Of a stretch of DNA of 64,000 nucleotides, positions 1-9,342 are shown one piece after another. The translations under genes were made by a program, and so were the position numbers. Every line of letters starts with the position of its first letter. The first letter of the stretch is position 1. The DNA is taken from NCBI RefSeq assembly GCF_013140855.1, contig NZ_JABBPG010000005.1, positions 186,001 to 250,000 of the forward strand, written 5' to 3'. Below the pieces are notes generated by a model. It ran no database searches. It was not told where the DNA came from and saw nothing but the letters and a program-made list of their open reading frames with translations. Source of the stretch: Pseudoalteromonas caenipelagi. Lineage in GTDB: Bacteria; Pseudomonadota; Gammaproteobacteria; Enterobacterales; Alteromonadaceae.

Positions 1-467
1 GTAGTTACAAACGTATCAGGGATCTCTACAACTTTGTCGCCGTGGCTCATCCACACATCTAAGAAGTCAGCACCATCTTCGATATGATCTTGAATTTGAT
101 CAAACAGCTTACAGTTACCTACCTTTTCAACGCGCGCATAGCCAAACTCTTTTTTATCAGAGCTATGTACCAATCCACCTAACTGCATTGCCATAGTTTG
201 CATTCCGTAGCAAACTCCTAATACTGGCACACCTGCATTGAACACATATTCAGGTGCTCTTGGGCTGTTATCTAACGTCGTAGACTCTGGGCCACCAGAT
301 AGAATAATGCCCTGCGGGTTGAACTCACGGATCTGCTCTTCGGTAACGTCCCAAGCCCACAGCTCACAGTACACACCAATCTCACGGATACGACGTGCGA
401 TCAACTGCGTGTATTGCGAACCAAAGTCTAAGATCAAAATGCGGGAATCGTGGATATCTTTGCTCAT
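1..467 (-). CDS. guaA: GMP synthase (glutamine-hydrolysing), N-terminal part, cut by window edge
   Basis: GuaA converts XMP to GMP using glutamine and ATP in the cytoplasm. Only the first 155 or so codons are inside the window. The translation begins [20 protein letters not shown] and shows the class-I glutamine amidotransferase domain, with the nucleophile Cys86 in GVCYGMQ and the preceding LSGGPEST loop. The ATP-pyrophosphatase half lies outside. It is the second gene of a guaB-guaA operon: guaB ends about 100 bases upstream and the two are separated by a hairpin. The N-terminus aligns well with known GuaA proteins, so the start is fairly secure. Confidence 0.96.
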   Translation of the reverse strand, partial: MSKDIHDSRILILDFGSQYTQLIARRIREIGVYCELWAWDVTEEQIREFNPQGIILSGGPESTTLDNSPRAPEYVFNAGVPVLGVCYGMQTMAMQLGGLVHSSDKKEFGYARVEKVGNCKLFDQIQDHIEDGADFLDVWMSHGDKVVEIPDTFVT

Positions 468-538
468 TGATAATCTCGTTAGTTAGTAAACGACTAATTT
501 AGTAAAGCATATATTGCAGCTTTACTTAAAATTAAGAA

Positions 539-558
539 GGGCTAGCAAACGCTAGCCC
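539..558 (-). terminator. Intercistronic hairpin between guaB and guaA
   Basis: Arms GGGCTAGC and GCTAGCCC are perfect 8-base complements around a 4-base loop. On the transcribed strand the hairpin is followed by TTCTTAATTTT, a weak T-rich tail. Because guaA lies in the same direction just beyond it, a leaky terminator or mRNA-processing or stability element is more likely than a full stop. Confidence 0.55.
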
Positions 559-569
559 ACTTTTGAGTG

Positions 570-2039
570 TTAGCCCAAGCGGTAGTTCGGGGCTTCTTTG
601 GTGATCTGTACGTCATGAACGTGAGATTCACCCATACCTGCAGATGTGACACGTACAAACTGCGGTTTAGTATTTAACTCTTCAATTGTGGCACAGCCAG
701 TTAAGCCCATTGCACTGCGAATACCACCCACCTGTTGGTGAATAATTGTCGCAATAGGACCTTTATAAGCGACACGGCCTTCAATGCCCTCAGGCACCAG
801 CTTATCGGCCTGATTTGATTTTTGGAAATAACGGTCAGATGACCCTTCTTTTTGGTTCATCGCACCTAACGACCCCATACCACGGTATGACTTGTAGTAA
901 CGGCCTTGATACAGTTCAACCTCACCAGGCGCTTCTTCAGTACCAGCAAGCATTGACCCAACCATAACGCATGATGCACCCGCCACTAGCGCTTTTACAA
1001 TATCACCAGAGAAGCGAATACCACCGTCTGCAATAACAGGAATGTCACGGCCTTTTAAGCCTTCTACTGCATCTGAAATTGCTGTGATCTGTGGTACACC
1101 ACAGCCAGTTACGATACGAGTTGTACAAATTGAACCAGGGCCAATACCCACTTTAACCGCATCAACACCCGCATCAGCTAACGCAATCGCACCTTCTGCT
1201 GTTGCTACGTTACCCGCTACGATTTGTAATTTAGGATATGCTTCGCGTGTTGCTTTAACACGGTCAATAACGCCTTGCGAATGGCCGTGCGACGTATCTA
1301 TCAACAATACGTCAACACCGGCTTCAACTAACGCAGCAATACGCTCATCAGTACCAGCACCAACCCCTACGGCCGCACCGACACGTAAACGACCTTGTTC
1401 GTCTTTACATGCATTCGGCTTCTCTTGCGCTTTTTGGTAATCTTTAACTGTGATCATGCCTTTTAGTTTAAAAGCATCATCGACAACTAGAATCTTTTCG
1501 ATGCGGTGCTCGTGCATTAATTCTAAAATTTCTTCACGAGAAGCACCCTCTTTCACCGTCACCAAGTTTTCTTTGGTTGTCATTACGGTTGAAACCGGTT
1601 GATCTAACTTAGTTTCAAAGCGCATATCACGGCTCGTTACAATTCCTTCTAACTGATTGTCTTTATCAGTTACTGGAAAACCTGAAAACCCTTTTTCTTC
1701 TGCTAGTGCATTTGCTTGCGCAATGGTTAAATCTGCAGAGACTGTGACCGGAAAAGATACAATACCAGCTTCATATGCTTTTACTTTGCGTACATTGCGG
1801 GCTTGCTCTTCAATCGTCATATTTTTGTGAATAAAACCAATACCGCCTTCTTGCGCAAGCGCAATAGCAAGGCGAGCTTCAGTCACTGTATCCATAGATG
1901 CAGAAACTAAAGGCAGGTTTAATTCAATACCACGCGTTAATCGCGTTGATAGATTTGCTGTATGAGGTAAAACAGTAGAATGTGCAGGAACTAATAGCAC
2001 ATCATCAAAGGTTAGGGCTTCTTTTGCAATTCTTAGCAT
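570..2039 (-). CDS. guaB: Inosine-5'-monophosphate dehydrogenase
   Basis: Oxidises IMP to XMP with NAD+, the committed step of GMP synthesis. The 489-residue product has the usual length. It shows an (alpha/beta)8 barrel interrupted by two CBS domains (about residues 93-205), the catalytic loop GPGSICTTR with Cys305, and the flap near RYFQKS. A longer reading from 2087 would add 16 residues (MHAIPYTQF...), but the predicted -10 box sits at 2088-2093, so a transcript would start inside that extension. The start [16 protein letters not shown] at 2039 also matches the family. It is the first gene of guaBA. Confidence 0.97.
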   Translation of the reverse strand: MLRIAKEALTFDDVLLVPAHSTVLPHTANLSTRLTRGIELNLPLVSASMDTVTEARLAIALAQEGGIGFIHKNMTIEEQARNVRKVKAYEAGIVSFPVTVSADLTIAQANALAEEKGFSGFPVTDKDNQLEGIVTSRDMRFETKLDQPVSTVMTTKENLVTVKEGASREEILELMHEHRIEKILVVDDAFKLKGMITVKDYQKAQEKPNACKDEQGRLRVGAAVGVGAGTDERIAALVEAGVDVLLIDTSHGHSQGVIDRVKATREAYPKLQIVAGNVATAEGAIALADAGVDAVKVGIGPGSICTTRIVTGCGVPQITAISDAVEGLKGRDIPVIADGGIRFSGDIVKALVAGASCVMVGSMLAGTEEAPGEVELYQGRYYKSYRGMGSLGAMNQKEGSSDRYFQKSNQADKLVPEGIEGRVAYKGPIATIIHQQVGGIRSAMGLTGCATIEELNTKPQFVRVTSAGMGESHVHDVQITKEAPNYRLG

Positions 2040-2087
2040 GGTTGCGGTTTCTCTCACGTGGAACTGAGTATAAGGAATTGCGTGCAA

Positions 2088-2116
2088 ATTTTATCAGCGT
2101 TCCTTATGCGAGTAAA
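2088..2116 (-). promoter_or_regulatory. Predicted sigma-70 promoter of guaBA
   Basis: Reading the minus strand, TTTACT (2116-2111) and TAAAAT (2093-2088) are separated by 17 bases. This places transcription initiation near 2081, about 40 bases before the chosen guaB start. Matched by eye. Confidence 0.55.
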
Positions 2117-2171
2117 TAATATTTAGTAAAAAATATGATAAAGTACGCATGAATTTTTTATGGAGTGACTT

Positions 2172-3527
2172 ATGCCATTGACAAGCTTTGCATCTACTTC
2201 GAATACAACTTACACCGTTTCGAAACTAAACCGCGAAATACGCGCCATTTTAGAGCAAGGTTTTGCTTCTATCAGGCTAACTGGTGAGATCTCAAATTTT
2301 GTTGCTCCGGCATCAGGACATTGGTATTTTTCCTTAAAAGATGACAAAGCCCAAATCAAAGCGGCAATGTGGCGTGGTAATAATCGCTACTGCCAATATA
2401 AACCAACCAACGGCGCACAGGTCGAAGTACAAGCAAGAGTATCTGTCTATGAGCCTCGCGGCGACTATCAACTGATAGTCGAAAAAATGGAACCCGCAGG
2501 TGAAGGACTACTCAAACAACAGTTTGATGCCTTAAAAATGCACTTAGCTGCTGAGGGGTTATTTAGCAGTTCACATAAAAAACCACTGCCGAGTAAAATT
2601 AACACTGTAGGTATTATCACCTCAGCTACGGGTGCCGCTATCAAAGACATTTTAACAGTTCTAAAGCGTCGTGCGCCGCAGCTCGAAGTCGTCATTTATC
2701 CGGCACAAGTGCAAGGTAAAGAGGCTCACCTACAACTAACTGAAAAACTAACGCTGGCCAATCAACGTAATGAAGTTGATGTATTAATCATTGGCCGTGG
2801 CGGTGGTTCACTAGAAGATCTGTGGTGTTTTAACGAAGAGCTCTTAGCACGTGCGATATTTGCCAGCCAATTACCTGTTATCAGCGCCGTAGGACACGAA
2901 ATCGACACTACCATCAGCGATTACGTTGCAGATCTGCGAGCCGCAACACCTTCAGCTGCGGCTGAACTTGTTAGCCCTGATAGACAGGCCTTACAGCAAC
3001 AAGTGCAACAATACCGAAAAGCACTACATATTCAAATATTGCAAACAATAAAACACGCCTCACAACACTGTAAAGTACTTGAGCAAAGGCTTAAGTTACA
3101 ACATCCTGAAAACCAATTGCTGCAACAGCAACAAAGAGTCGATGAGTTTATTAGTCGTCTAACCCGTGCATTTGTGCAGCTCCAAGCCAAGCGTAGCAAT
3201 GCCTTAGCGCTAGCCAAACAACGCCTTAACCACCAGCACCCAAACAAACAACTTAGTTTTGCACATCAACAACTTGAGCATATGACAACAGCTTTGTATC
3301 AAGTAATGCAAAAAAACTTAAATAACCATCAAAATAGATTAGCACTGTGTGCCGCGCGACTAGATAGTGTGAGTCCCCTAAACGTGTTAGCTCGCGGGTA
3401 TAGTATTACTAAGCATGAAGAGAAAGTGCTCAAGTCAGTGGCGGAAACTTCACAAAATCAAAAACTTGTAACACAGCTCCATGATGGCGAAATACATTCT
3501 CAAGTGTTAAAAGTGAGTCACTATTGA
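2172..3527 (+). CDS. xseA: Exodeoxyribonuclease VII large subunit
   Basis: The large, catalytic subunit of ExoVII, which degrades single-stranded DNA in both directions with several copies of the small XseB subunit. The 451-residue protein has an N-terminal OB-fold DNA-binding region (about 20-110, with the family motif GHWYFSLKD). The central catalytic domain contains GGGSLEDLWCFNEE and VGHEIDTTISD. The C-terminal part is a Gln/His-rich coiled coil ending in the typical VLARGYSIT segment. It is transcribed away from guaB across an 80-bp gap. Its last 7 bases overlap the convergent downstream gene. xseB is not in the window. Confidence 0.95.
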   Translation: MPLTSFASTSNTTYTVSKLNREIRAILEQGFASIRLTGEISNFVAPASGHWYFSLKDDKAQIKAAMWRGNNRYCQYKPTNGAQVEVQARVSVYEPRGDYQLIVEKMEPAGEGLLKQQFDALKMHLAAEGLFSSSHKKPLPSKINTVGIITSATGAAIKDILTVLKRRAPQLEVVIYPAQVQGKEAHLQLTEKLTLANQRNEVDVLIIGRGGGSLEDLWCFNEELLARAIFASQLPVISAVGHEIDTTISDYVADLRAATPSAAAELVSPDRQALQQQVQQYRKALHIQILQTIKHASQHCKVLEQRLKLQHPENQLLQQQQRVDEFISRLTRAFVQLQAKRSNALALAKQRLNHQHPNKQLSFAHQQLEHMTTALYQVMQKNLNNHQNRLALCAARLDSVSPLNVLARGYSITKHEEKVLKSVAETSQNQKLVTQLHDGEIHSQVLKVSHY

Positions 3528-4192
3528 TCATATACTTGTTGCTTACTTAGGTGGACCACCATTTTATCTTGGGTGCTGGTAGAGGTACTCATGGTAAAAC
3601 GCTTAAACCATGTTTGCGAGAAGAGCTTTTCACTCACCTTCCGCCACAGGGCTTCATCAAAGTCTTTAGCATCGCCCTGCGGCACTAGTTCCATTTGGCA
3701 AACTGTAGATTTACATCCGTATTCTTGCAACTTAACTAGATGACTCAAATCATTTTGATACAAAAAGTCATTAATTTGCAGCTCCACCTCATCGGCCCAT
3801 ACAGCGTCACGACTTTCCTGTTGATATTGCTGCGCTAACATACTCTTCAAATCACCATTGGGAACGTTAACAGGAGGAAGTTGAGTGCTTTGTTTATGTT
3901 CATATAAACGTTGTTGCAACTGCTCATTTTCAGCTTCTAAACGCGATATTTCTAGCCGCGCTTGAGTCAGTTGTTCAACAACTGAACTTTGCTGGTGCTG
4001 CTGAGGAATAGCATTTAACTGCACCTGCGATTGTGCACTTTGCTCAATGGTGTTCTCTTTTACTATTTTTAAATCAGCTGAGCGCGAAAAGTTATAAGCA
4101 GCAACTAGCTGTTCTGATAACCATAATCGCTCAACTATAATCCCTAACGCAAAGGCCAGCAGCATTACAATAATGACGACTAACCCTCGCAT
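3521..4192 (-). CDS. Membrane-anchored coiled-coil protein of unknown function
   Basis: I do not recognise a named family. The 223-residue protein begins with one hydrophobic helix (about residues 4-24), followed by a Gln-rich coiled coil (about 70-105, with LTQARLEISRLEAENEQLQQ). A C-terminal domain of about 100 residues contains two cysteines (YGCKSTVCQMEL) that could form a disulphide, suggesting a periplasmic location. The start is supported by AAGGTGG just upstream. It begins 9 bases after the cysE stop on the same strand, so it is probably co-transcribed with cysE, although no functional link is evident. It overlaps the end of convergent xseA. Confidence 0.8.
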   Translation of the reverse strand: MRGLVVIIVMLLAFALGIIVERLWLSEQLVAAYNFSRSADLKIVKENTIEQSAQSQVQLNAIPQQHQQSSVVEQLTQARLEISRLEAENEQLQQRLYEHKQSTQLPPVNVPNGDLKSMLAQQYQQESRDAVWADEVELQINDFLYQNDLSHLVKLQEYGCKSTVCQMELVPQGDAKDFDEALWRKVSEKLFSQTWFKRFTMSTSTSTQDKMVVHLSKQQVYDQ

Positions 4193-4201
4193 ATATCCAC
4201 C

Positions 4202-5017
4202 TTAAATCATCGCGCTGGTATGCGATTCATTCTCAGGATCATCATCTAGGAAGTTTTGGTTCATGCTTTTTGCAGGACATGGACTACAAGGACGGCCTAC
4301 TACTTTGGCTGGAACACCAACCACCGTTGTATGCGGCTCTACGGCTCTAAGAACCACTGAACCGGCGCCTATTCTAGCTCCTTCGCCCACTTCGATGTTG
4401 CCTAACACCTTAGCCCCTGCACCAATCAGTACCCCCGCCCTAATTTTAGGATGGCGATCACCTTGTTCATTACCTGTACCACCTAAAGTAACTGATTGTA
4501 ATATAGATACATTGTCTTCTATCACTGCTGTTTCACCTATGACTATGCCTGTCGCATGATCAAGCATGATGCCATGACCAACTTTACATGCAGGGTGAAT
4601 ATCAACACCAAAGACTTCAGAGGTTCGACTTTGAATAAATCTCGCTAACTCTTTACGATGTTGCCGCCATAAGCAATGAGCTAGTCGATGCGCTTGTATC
4701 GCGTGAAAACCTTTAAGGTTCAACATTACAGTTAAATAACTATCAGCGGCTGGGTCTCTGTCTTTTACCGCTTTGATATCGTGGGCAACATGAGTGAGCA
4801 TATGATCACAATCAACGAATGCTTGATCAAACAGTTCACGGATAGTGAATGCCGATACCACCGCATCTGCCAATTTATTAGCCACAATAAAGCTCAACGC
4901 TGCTCCCAAACATTCATGATTCAAAATACTTGAATAAACATGACTGGCCAGTAATGGCTCTCGGCTAACAAGGTCTTTTGCTTCTGTACGAAGTTGTTGC
5001 CATATTTCATGACGCAT
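4202..5017 (-). CDS. cysE: Serine O-acetyltransferase
   Basis: Transfers acetyl from acetyl-CoA to L-serine, giving O-acetylserine for cysteine synthesis. The 271-residue product matches the length of the long enterobacterial CysE. It has an N-terminal helical domain and a left-handed beta-helix of hexapeptide repeats (about 140-240). Family motifs are DIHPACKVGHGIMLDHATG with the catalytic His, GGTGNEQGDRHPKI, and GVPAKVVGRP. The C-terminal tail, which in E. coli inserts into the active site for cysteine feedback inhibition, is present (ending in HTSAMI). The coupled membrane-protein gene follows after 9 bases. Confidence 0.95.
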   Translation of the reverse strand: MRHEIWQQLRTEAKDLVSREPLLASHVYSSILNHECLGAALSFIVANKLADAVVSAFTIRELFDQAFVDCDHMLTHVAHDIKAVKDRDPAADSYLTVMLNLKGFHAIQAHRLAHCLWRQHRKELARFIQSRTSEVFGVDIHPACKVGHGIMLDHATGIVIGETAVIEDNVSILQSVTLGGTGNEQGDRHPKIRAGVLIGAGAKVLGNIEVGEGARIGAGSVVLRAVEPHTTVVGVPAKVVGRPCSPCPAKSMNQNFLDDDPENESHTSAMI

Positions 5018-5158
5018 AGCGGTACCTTAATTCATATTAACTGTCGTGATTCTAACGATAAAACTTTAGCAAGTGTTACCGTAATAGAAAACAATATAGT
5101 AATTAGTTATAACAAAGTGCTATTTACAGTGCAATGTACAAGCAATCAAGCGCAGACT

Positions 5159-5183
5159 AAAAAGCCGCACATAGTGTGCGGCT
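5159..5183 (-). terminator. Rho-independent terminator after the M16 peptidase gene
   Basis: A perfect 8-bp stem AGCCGCAC/GTGCGGCT with a 5-base loop is followed on the minus strand by TTTTT. It starts about 20 bases beyond the stop codon of the peptidase gene. Confidence 0.85.
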
Positions 5184-5203
5184 CAAACTAACGGCGCAAA
5201 TAT

Positions 5204-8071
5204 TTACTCAAATACTGTTTTTACATCAAGCACTTCAATGTTCTCACTCGGTATATTGAGTTTATAATCCGCTATTTGCTTATCTTCTGCCAGCAACTGT
5301 TCGGGCTTTTCAGAGTTGTAGCTCAAGGGCGAAGATATTTCTTGCGCTAAACGCTGCTGCATGTCTGTTCCATCACCAGTCACAAATACGTACTGTATGT
5401 TTTGGGTTTGCAGGTTCTCACTAATCACGCGATTAACATCGTCAACTGTTAAACTCGCAAGCTGCTCGCGTACATAATCTACAAAGTTATCGATGTTGTA
5501 GAACTGACTATCGAGCGCATAGCCTAATTGACGGTCTTGACTGGCAACCAGCTGTGCTACATAGTTGCTTAAGAAGTTACGTGTAGCGGTAAAGTCTTGC
5601 TCACTCATCCCCTCTTTAATCAACTTATCTAACTCATACATGGCAACGCGCGTTGCGAAGTGTGCATCATTATTTGAACGCAGTGGGCGCAACCATACTT
5701 GAAAGATCTGTTCAGAACGGCCTAAGTTAGCATCCGGCTTGGTTTGAAACATACCACGAGGGAAATATTCAATATATGCATAATCACCATAGTTCATACC
5801 ACGTACTTCACGAATGCGCTGATACAAAAAGCTGTTTGAGTTGCGATGCTCACCGAAGTACGAGCGAACCAACCAAAGTGCGGTCCAGTCTTTATTGCTA
5901 CGAATTGTGTCGATAGGGAAACCAAAAGAGACTGCTGTTGATTTAGCACTTTTTTCAACGATGGCTGCATGGCGGCCTTTAAGCTTTGGCGCATCTGGAA
6001 TAGTTAAACGCTTTTCATCACCCTTAGGTAACTTAGCTAAGTCCATGAACAACTTGTCTTTCACTTCTTGGGGCATAGCACCAGTGATCCCGACATTTAA
6101 CTTAGCTTGCGTAAAATGCTCAGCATAAAACGCTTTAACATCGTCAAGAGTTAATGACTCAAGATCTGATAAGTCACCATAATTGTAGCTTGCATAAGGA
6201 TGTCCTTGGTAAAGCTTATGGTATAAAACCTCTTTACCCAGCTCTTCATCATTGGAAGACTTTAAACTGGCTTTGATGTTATCTAACATTTCTTTTTTCA
6301 AGCGGTTGAAGTCATCTTCCCTAAAGCCAGGATTTAACAGTTGATCACTTACCAGTGTATACCACTGATCAAGGTTATCTTTGTGGACTCGTCCTCGCAG
6401 TGACAGCATTTCTTTATCAATTTGATAATCGAACGAACCGGCAATCGGGTAAAGCGCTTTTTGAATATCTTTATAGGCTTTACTTTGTGAACCGCCATTA
6501 GCAACCATTGCTGCCGTCATAGCAGCTAGGCCTTTTTTACCGTCAGGATCAGCTGCCGCACCGGTATAAAACAATAAGTTCATATCCACCAAAGGTGAAC
6601 TATTTGTTTTATCTAACACATTAAAGTGACGCTCTTTTGGCTGACTTTCAGCGTCAACTAAAGCTTGCAAAGATACTTCTTTATCAAACCCACTAATTGA
6701 GTCTAATGCCGACATTGTCACCGTTGTGCGACTTGAGTCGACAAAATACTTATTCGCAACATCTTGAATATCTTGTGCTGTGATAGCATCAGCAGTGGCA
6801 TAAAGTTGATTGATAACCTCAGGGTCTCGCTCAAAATGCATATACTGAGCAAGTGTCGAGGCAATCGCTTGAGATGAATCTAATTCATTAATAAAGCTAT
6901 ATTTACGATTGGACTTTAGCGCTGAGAGCTTGTCTTCATCCACTAATTGAGTACGCGCCTTGGCATATGTCTGGTTGATAGCATCTCGCACCATGGCAAC
7001 ATCTTTTTCATGCTCAACTTTTACAAAAACGTGTAACAAGCCAGGGTCTTTTGTTTCAGGATTATATGTAAACATCTGACTAGCTACTTGCTTCTCAACA
7101 ACCAGCTGCTGATAAAGCTCAGATGTTTTAGAAAAATACAAATCAGATATTAAATCAAGTGCCGCACGGTCTTTATTTTCGGGTTGCCATGCAGCGCCCT
7201 TGTAAGACACTAACAACCAATGCCCTGGTAGCCCATCACTTTGCTTATGCACATATTTTGCTGCTTGCTGTTTTGGCTCCTGTGGAATATCTGCCACGTA
7301 GTTGCCTTTTTCCCAGCTCCCCCAGTGCTTTTTCACCATTGCCATGGTTTTTTTTGGGTCAACGTCACCGACTATGACTAAAGAAACATATTCTGGATTA
7401 TAAAAACGCTCAAAAAATGTTTGGCCGTAGCTCATTTGCTCAGGCATCGCTTCAATATCTTTAAAAAAGCCCATCGTGGTGTGCTTATAAGTGTGCTGTT
7501 CAAAGGCTACATTACGCGCTGCTGAAAGCAATTGGCGAATTGGGTTAGCATTATTCTTTAAATACTCGCCCTTAACCGTTAAAGCTTCTGTGCGAAATTG
7601 CGCCTCTGTATAAGTAAGATTTTGGAAAATATCCGCTTCAATTTCCAACACCTTATCTAAATGTTGTTTTGAGAAGCTTAGATAGTAATTAGTGTAATCA
7701 TTGGTGGTATAAGCTCGATTATCAACACCAGAGTTTTTCAAAATATCGGCATAAACGTCTTGCGGGTATTTTTCAGAACCTTTAAACATCATATGCTCAA
7801 AAAAATGTGCAAAACCAGTACGACCAACCTCAACCTCGTTTCTCGAACCAACAGAGACAGGGATTTGTACAGAAACCACATCGGGGTAATCGGTTTTAAC
7901 GACCATCACACGTAGGCCATTGTCTAACTCTTCTAAAAGGTAGTCTTGTGAAAATACTTTATTACTTGCTTGTGTTTGTATCTCACTCGTTGTCGTCAGC
8001 TTGCCATTGCTAACACACCCCGTTAGTGCAAGGGTTACCGCAAGGCTCGTTGCCAAAAGTTTAAATTTCAT
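5204..8071 (-). CDS. M16 family zinc metallopeptidase, lipoprotein
   Basis: A 955-residue insulinase/pitrilysin-type protease anchored in the envelope. The N-terminus MKFKLLATSLAVTLALTGC is a lipoprotein signal peptide, with Cys19 as the lipidation site. The inverted zinc motif HxxEH is intact (His89, Glu92, His93 in HFFEHMMF), and the third ligand is expected in the EALTVKGEYLKN region. A second, catalytically silent M16 half follows (about 490-930), containing a typical RxxxYGDYAY-like segment near residues 760-775. This two-halves-in-one-chain layout is normal for large gammaproteobacterial M16 proteases. Substrates are probably periplasmic peptides. It is monocistronic with its own terminator. 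Confidence 0.93.
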   Translation of the reverse strand: MKFKLLATSLAVTLALTGCVSNGKLTTTSEIQTQASNKVFSQDYLLEELDNGLRVMVVKTDYPDVVSVQIPVSVGSRNEVEVGRTGFAHFFEHMMFKGSEKYPQDVYADILKNSGVDNRAYTTNDYTNYYLSFSKQHLDKVLEIEADIFQNLTYTEAQFRTEALTVKGEYLKNNANPIRQLLSAARNVAFEQHTYKHTTMGFFKDIEAMPEQMSYGQTFFERFYNPEYVSLVIVGDVDPKKTMAMVKKHWGSWEKGNYVADIPQEPKQQAAKYVHKQSDGLPGHWLLVSYKGAAWQPENKDRAALDLISDLYFSKTSELYQQLVVEKQVASQMFTYNPETKDPGLLHVFVKVEHEKDVAMVRDAINQTYAKARTQLVDEDKLSALKSNRKYSFINELDSSQAIASTLAQYMHFERDPEVINQLYATADAITAQDIQDVANKYFVDSSRTTVTMSALDSISGFDKEVSLQALVDAESQPKERHFNVLDKTNSSPLVDMNLLFYTGAAADPDGKKGLAAMTAAMVANGGSQSKAYKDIQKALYPIAGSFDYQIDKEMLSLRGRVHKDNLDQWYTLVSDQLLNPGFREDDFNRLKKEMLDNIKASLKSSNDEELGKEVLYHKLYQGHPYASYNYGDLSDLESLTLDDVKAFYAEHFTQAKLNVGITGAMPQEVKDKLFMDLAKLPKGDEKRLTIPDAPKLKGRHAAIVEKSAKSTAVSFGFPIDTIRSNKDWTALWLVRSYFGEHRNSNSFLYQRIREVRGMNYGDYAYIEYFPRGMFQTKPDANLGRSEQIFQVWLRPLRSNNDAHFATRVAMYELDKLIKEGMSEQDFTATRNFLSNYVAQLVASQDRQLGYALDSQFYNIDNFVDYVREQLASLTVDDVNRVISENLQTQNIQYVFVTGDGTDMQQRLAQEISSPLSYNSEKPEQLLAEDKQIADYKLNIPSENIEVLDVKTVFE

Positions 8072-8266
8072 AGTGATCCCTGAGTTTATTATTTATCGCA
8101 CAGTTGTAACCAAAACATGGTTAAACCTGAGTCATTATGCATTACTTTTCAAGCCGAATGACATTTCCAAGCGCAAAATTATGTAAACAAATTTATCCAC
8201 AAATATCTAAAGGGAGGGCTAAACTTGAAATAAATTCATACATATTGAATATCTTTCATTAAAAAA

Positions 8267-8290
8267 ATCTATCTAGACGTCTAAATGGCT
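8267..8290 (+). promoter_or_regulatory. MetJ operator (three tandem met boxes)
   Basis: The consensus met box AGACGTCT occurs exactly at 8275-8282. It is flanked in register by ATCTATCT (8267-8274, 4 of 8 matches) and AAATGGCT (8283-8290, 5 of 8). MetJ binds as cooperating dimers to two or more adjacent 8-bp boxes. A -10-like TATATTAT follows at 8293-8300, so bound MetJ would block the promoter of the gene at 8336. Confidence 0.8.
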
Positions 8291-8335
8291 GCTATATTAT
8301 CCCCTATCGACACACATTGAGCTGGGATGAGGATC

Positions 8336-9292
8336 ATGGCGTTATCACTGCAAGAGAAAATATTAGACCCTAACCAAGGGGTGTACTTAATTGGTACAAC
8401 GCCGCCTAAAGTTGGCACTGACAAAGAAAAGCTTGAAAATATTGCAGCCAAACTGCTTGCTCGTTTACATGAAATTGAATACGACGGCGTGGTTATTTAT
8501 GATATTCAAGACGAAAGTAGCCGTACTCAAGCACCTCGTCCATTTCCGTTTAAGCATACAGTTGATCCTTGTGAATACAGTCAGTTAATTCATAAACTCT
8601 CAAACTTAGATGTGATCACCTATAAAAGTGTTGCACAACGCGAAGCCAGTGAATTCAATGAATGGTTAACCAATACTAAACACCAATACGGTTTAAAAAA
8701 CCTAGTGCTCGTTGGCAGTCCATCTTCTCATGGTGATATTCGATTAAATTTATCCGATGCTTATCAGGCACTAAGCCAGCATCAGGAGAAATTTTTCCTT
8801 GGCGGTGTAACAATAGCGGAACGTCACGCGAGTAAGCGTAACGAACATGAACGTTTGCTAGAGAAAACCTCACAAGGGTGCGAGTTTTTTATCTCGCAGG
8901 CGGTGTACAACGCACAAGCAACCATTGATTTAATCACCAGTTATGCGCGCTCTTGTCGTCAACTAGGAGAAACACCTAAGCGTATCATCTTAACTTTTAC
9001 GCCGTGTGGTGGACAAAAGACACTTGAGTTTATGGATTGGCTAGGCATTTCAGTACCGGAAGCCACGCAGTGGCGTATTTTAGACGCTGAGAACTCTTTA
9101 AGTGAATCAATTCGGATCTGCAAAGAGAGCCTAGATCAAATCTTAAAAAGCTGTGCACATTTGGACGTACCGCTTGGATTAAATATCGAAAGCTTAACGA
9201 ACCGAAAAGAAGAAATTGATGCATCCATTAATCTATACCGCTTACTCAAGGCAACAATGGAACTGACTCTTGCAGAAAAACAAATTGCTTAA
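8336..9292 (+). CDS. Methylenetetrahydrofolate-reductase-like TIM-barrel protein
   Basis: About 318 residues with the overall layout of MTHFR (MetF, COG0685): an N-terminal TPPK strand-turn where MetF has FFPP, a central GGVTIAERHASKRNEHERLLEK helix pair, then FFISQAVYN corresponding to the ITQFFFD strand of E. coli MetF. Divergence is strong. By alignment the catalytic Glu28 position reads Gly and the RGD Asp120 position reads Ser, so classical reduction of methylene-THF is doubtful. A link to methionine or one-carbon metabolism is supported by the MetJ operator just upstream. An ATG at 8327 is also in frame; I prefer 8336 because GGGA lies 8 bases before it. A terminator follows directly. 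Confidence 0.8.
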   Translation: MALSLQEKILDPNQGVYLIGTTPPKVGTDKEKLENIAAKLLARLHEIEYDGVVIYDIQDESSRTQAPRPFPFKHTVDPCEYSQLIHKLSNLDVITYKSVAQREASEFNEWLTNTKHQYGLKNLVLVGSPSSHGDIRLNLSDAYQALSQHQEKFFLGGVTIAERHASKRNEHERLLEKTSQGCEFFISQAVYNAQATIDLITSYARSCRQLGETPKRIILTFTPCGGQKTLEFMDWLGISVPEATQWRILDAENSLSESIRICKESLDQILKSCAHLDVPLGLNIESLTNRKEEIDASINLYRLLKATMELTLAEKQIA

Positions 9293-9298
9293 AACGTT

Positions 9299-9326
9299 AA
9301 AAAAGCACCTCAATCGGTGCTTTTTT
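9299..9326. terminator. Bidirectional rho-independent terminator
   Basis: AAAAAA-GCACC-tcaatc-GGTGC-TTTTTT. The stem is flanked by six A and six T, so it can serve both the MTHFR-like gene (plus) and the helicase gene (minus) that converge here. Confidence 0.88.
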
Positions 9327-9342
9327 AGTGCCTAAATAATTA

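Noticed and set aside
1042..1440. Plus-strand open frame inside guaB
   Set aside because: Antisense to a certain gene, Thr/Ser/Pro/Ala-rich composition typical of shadow frames.
2040..2087. Sixteen extra residues at the N-terminus of GuaB
   Set aside because: The predicted promoter places the transcript start inside this stretch and homologues begin at MLRIAKEA.
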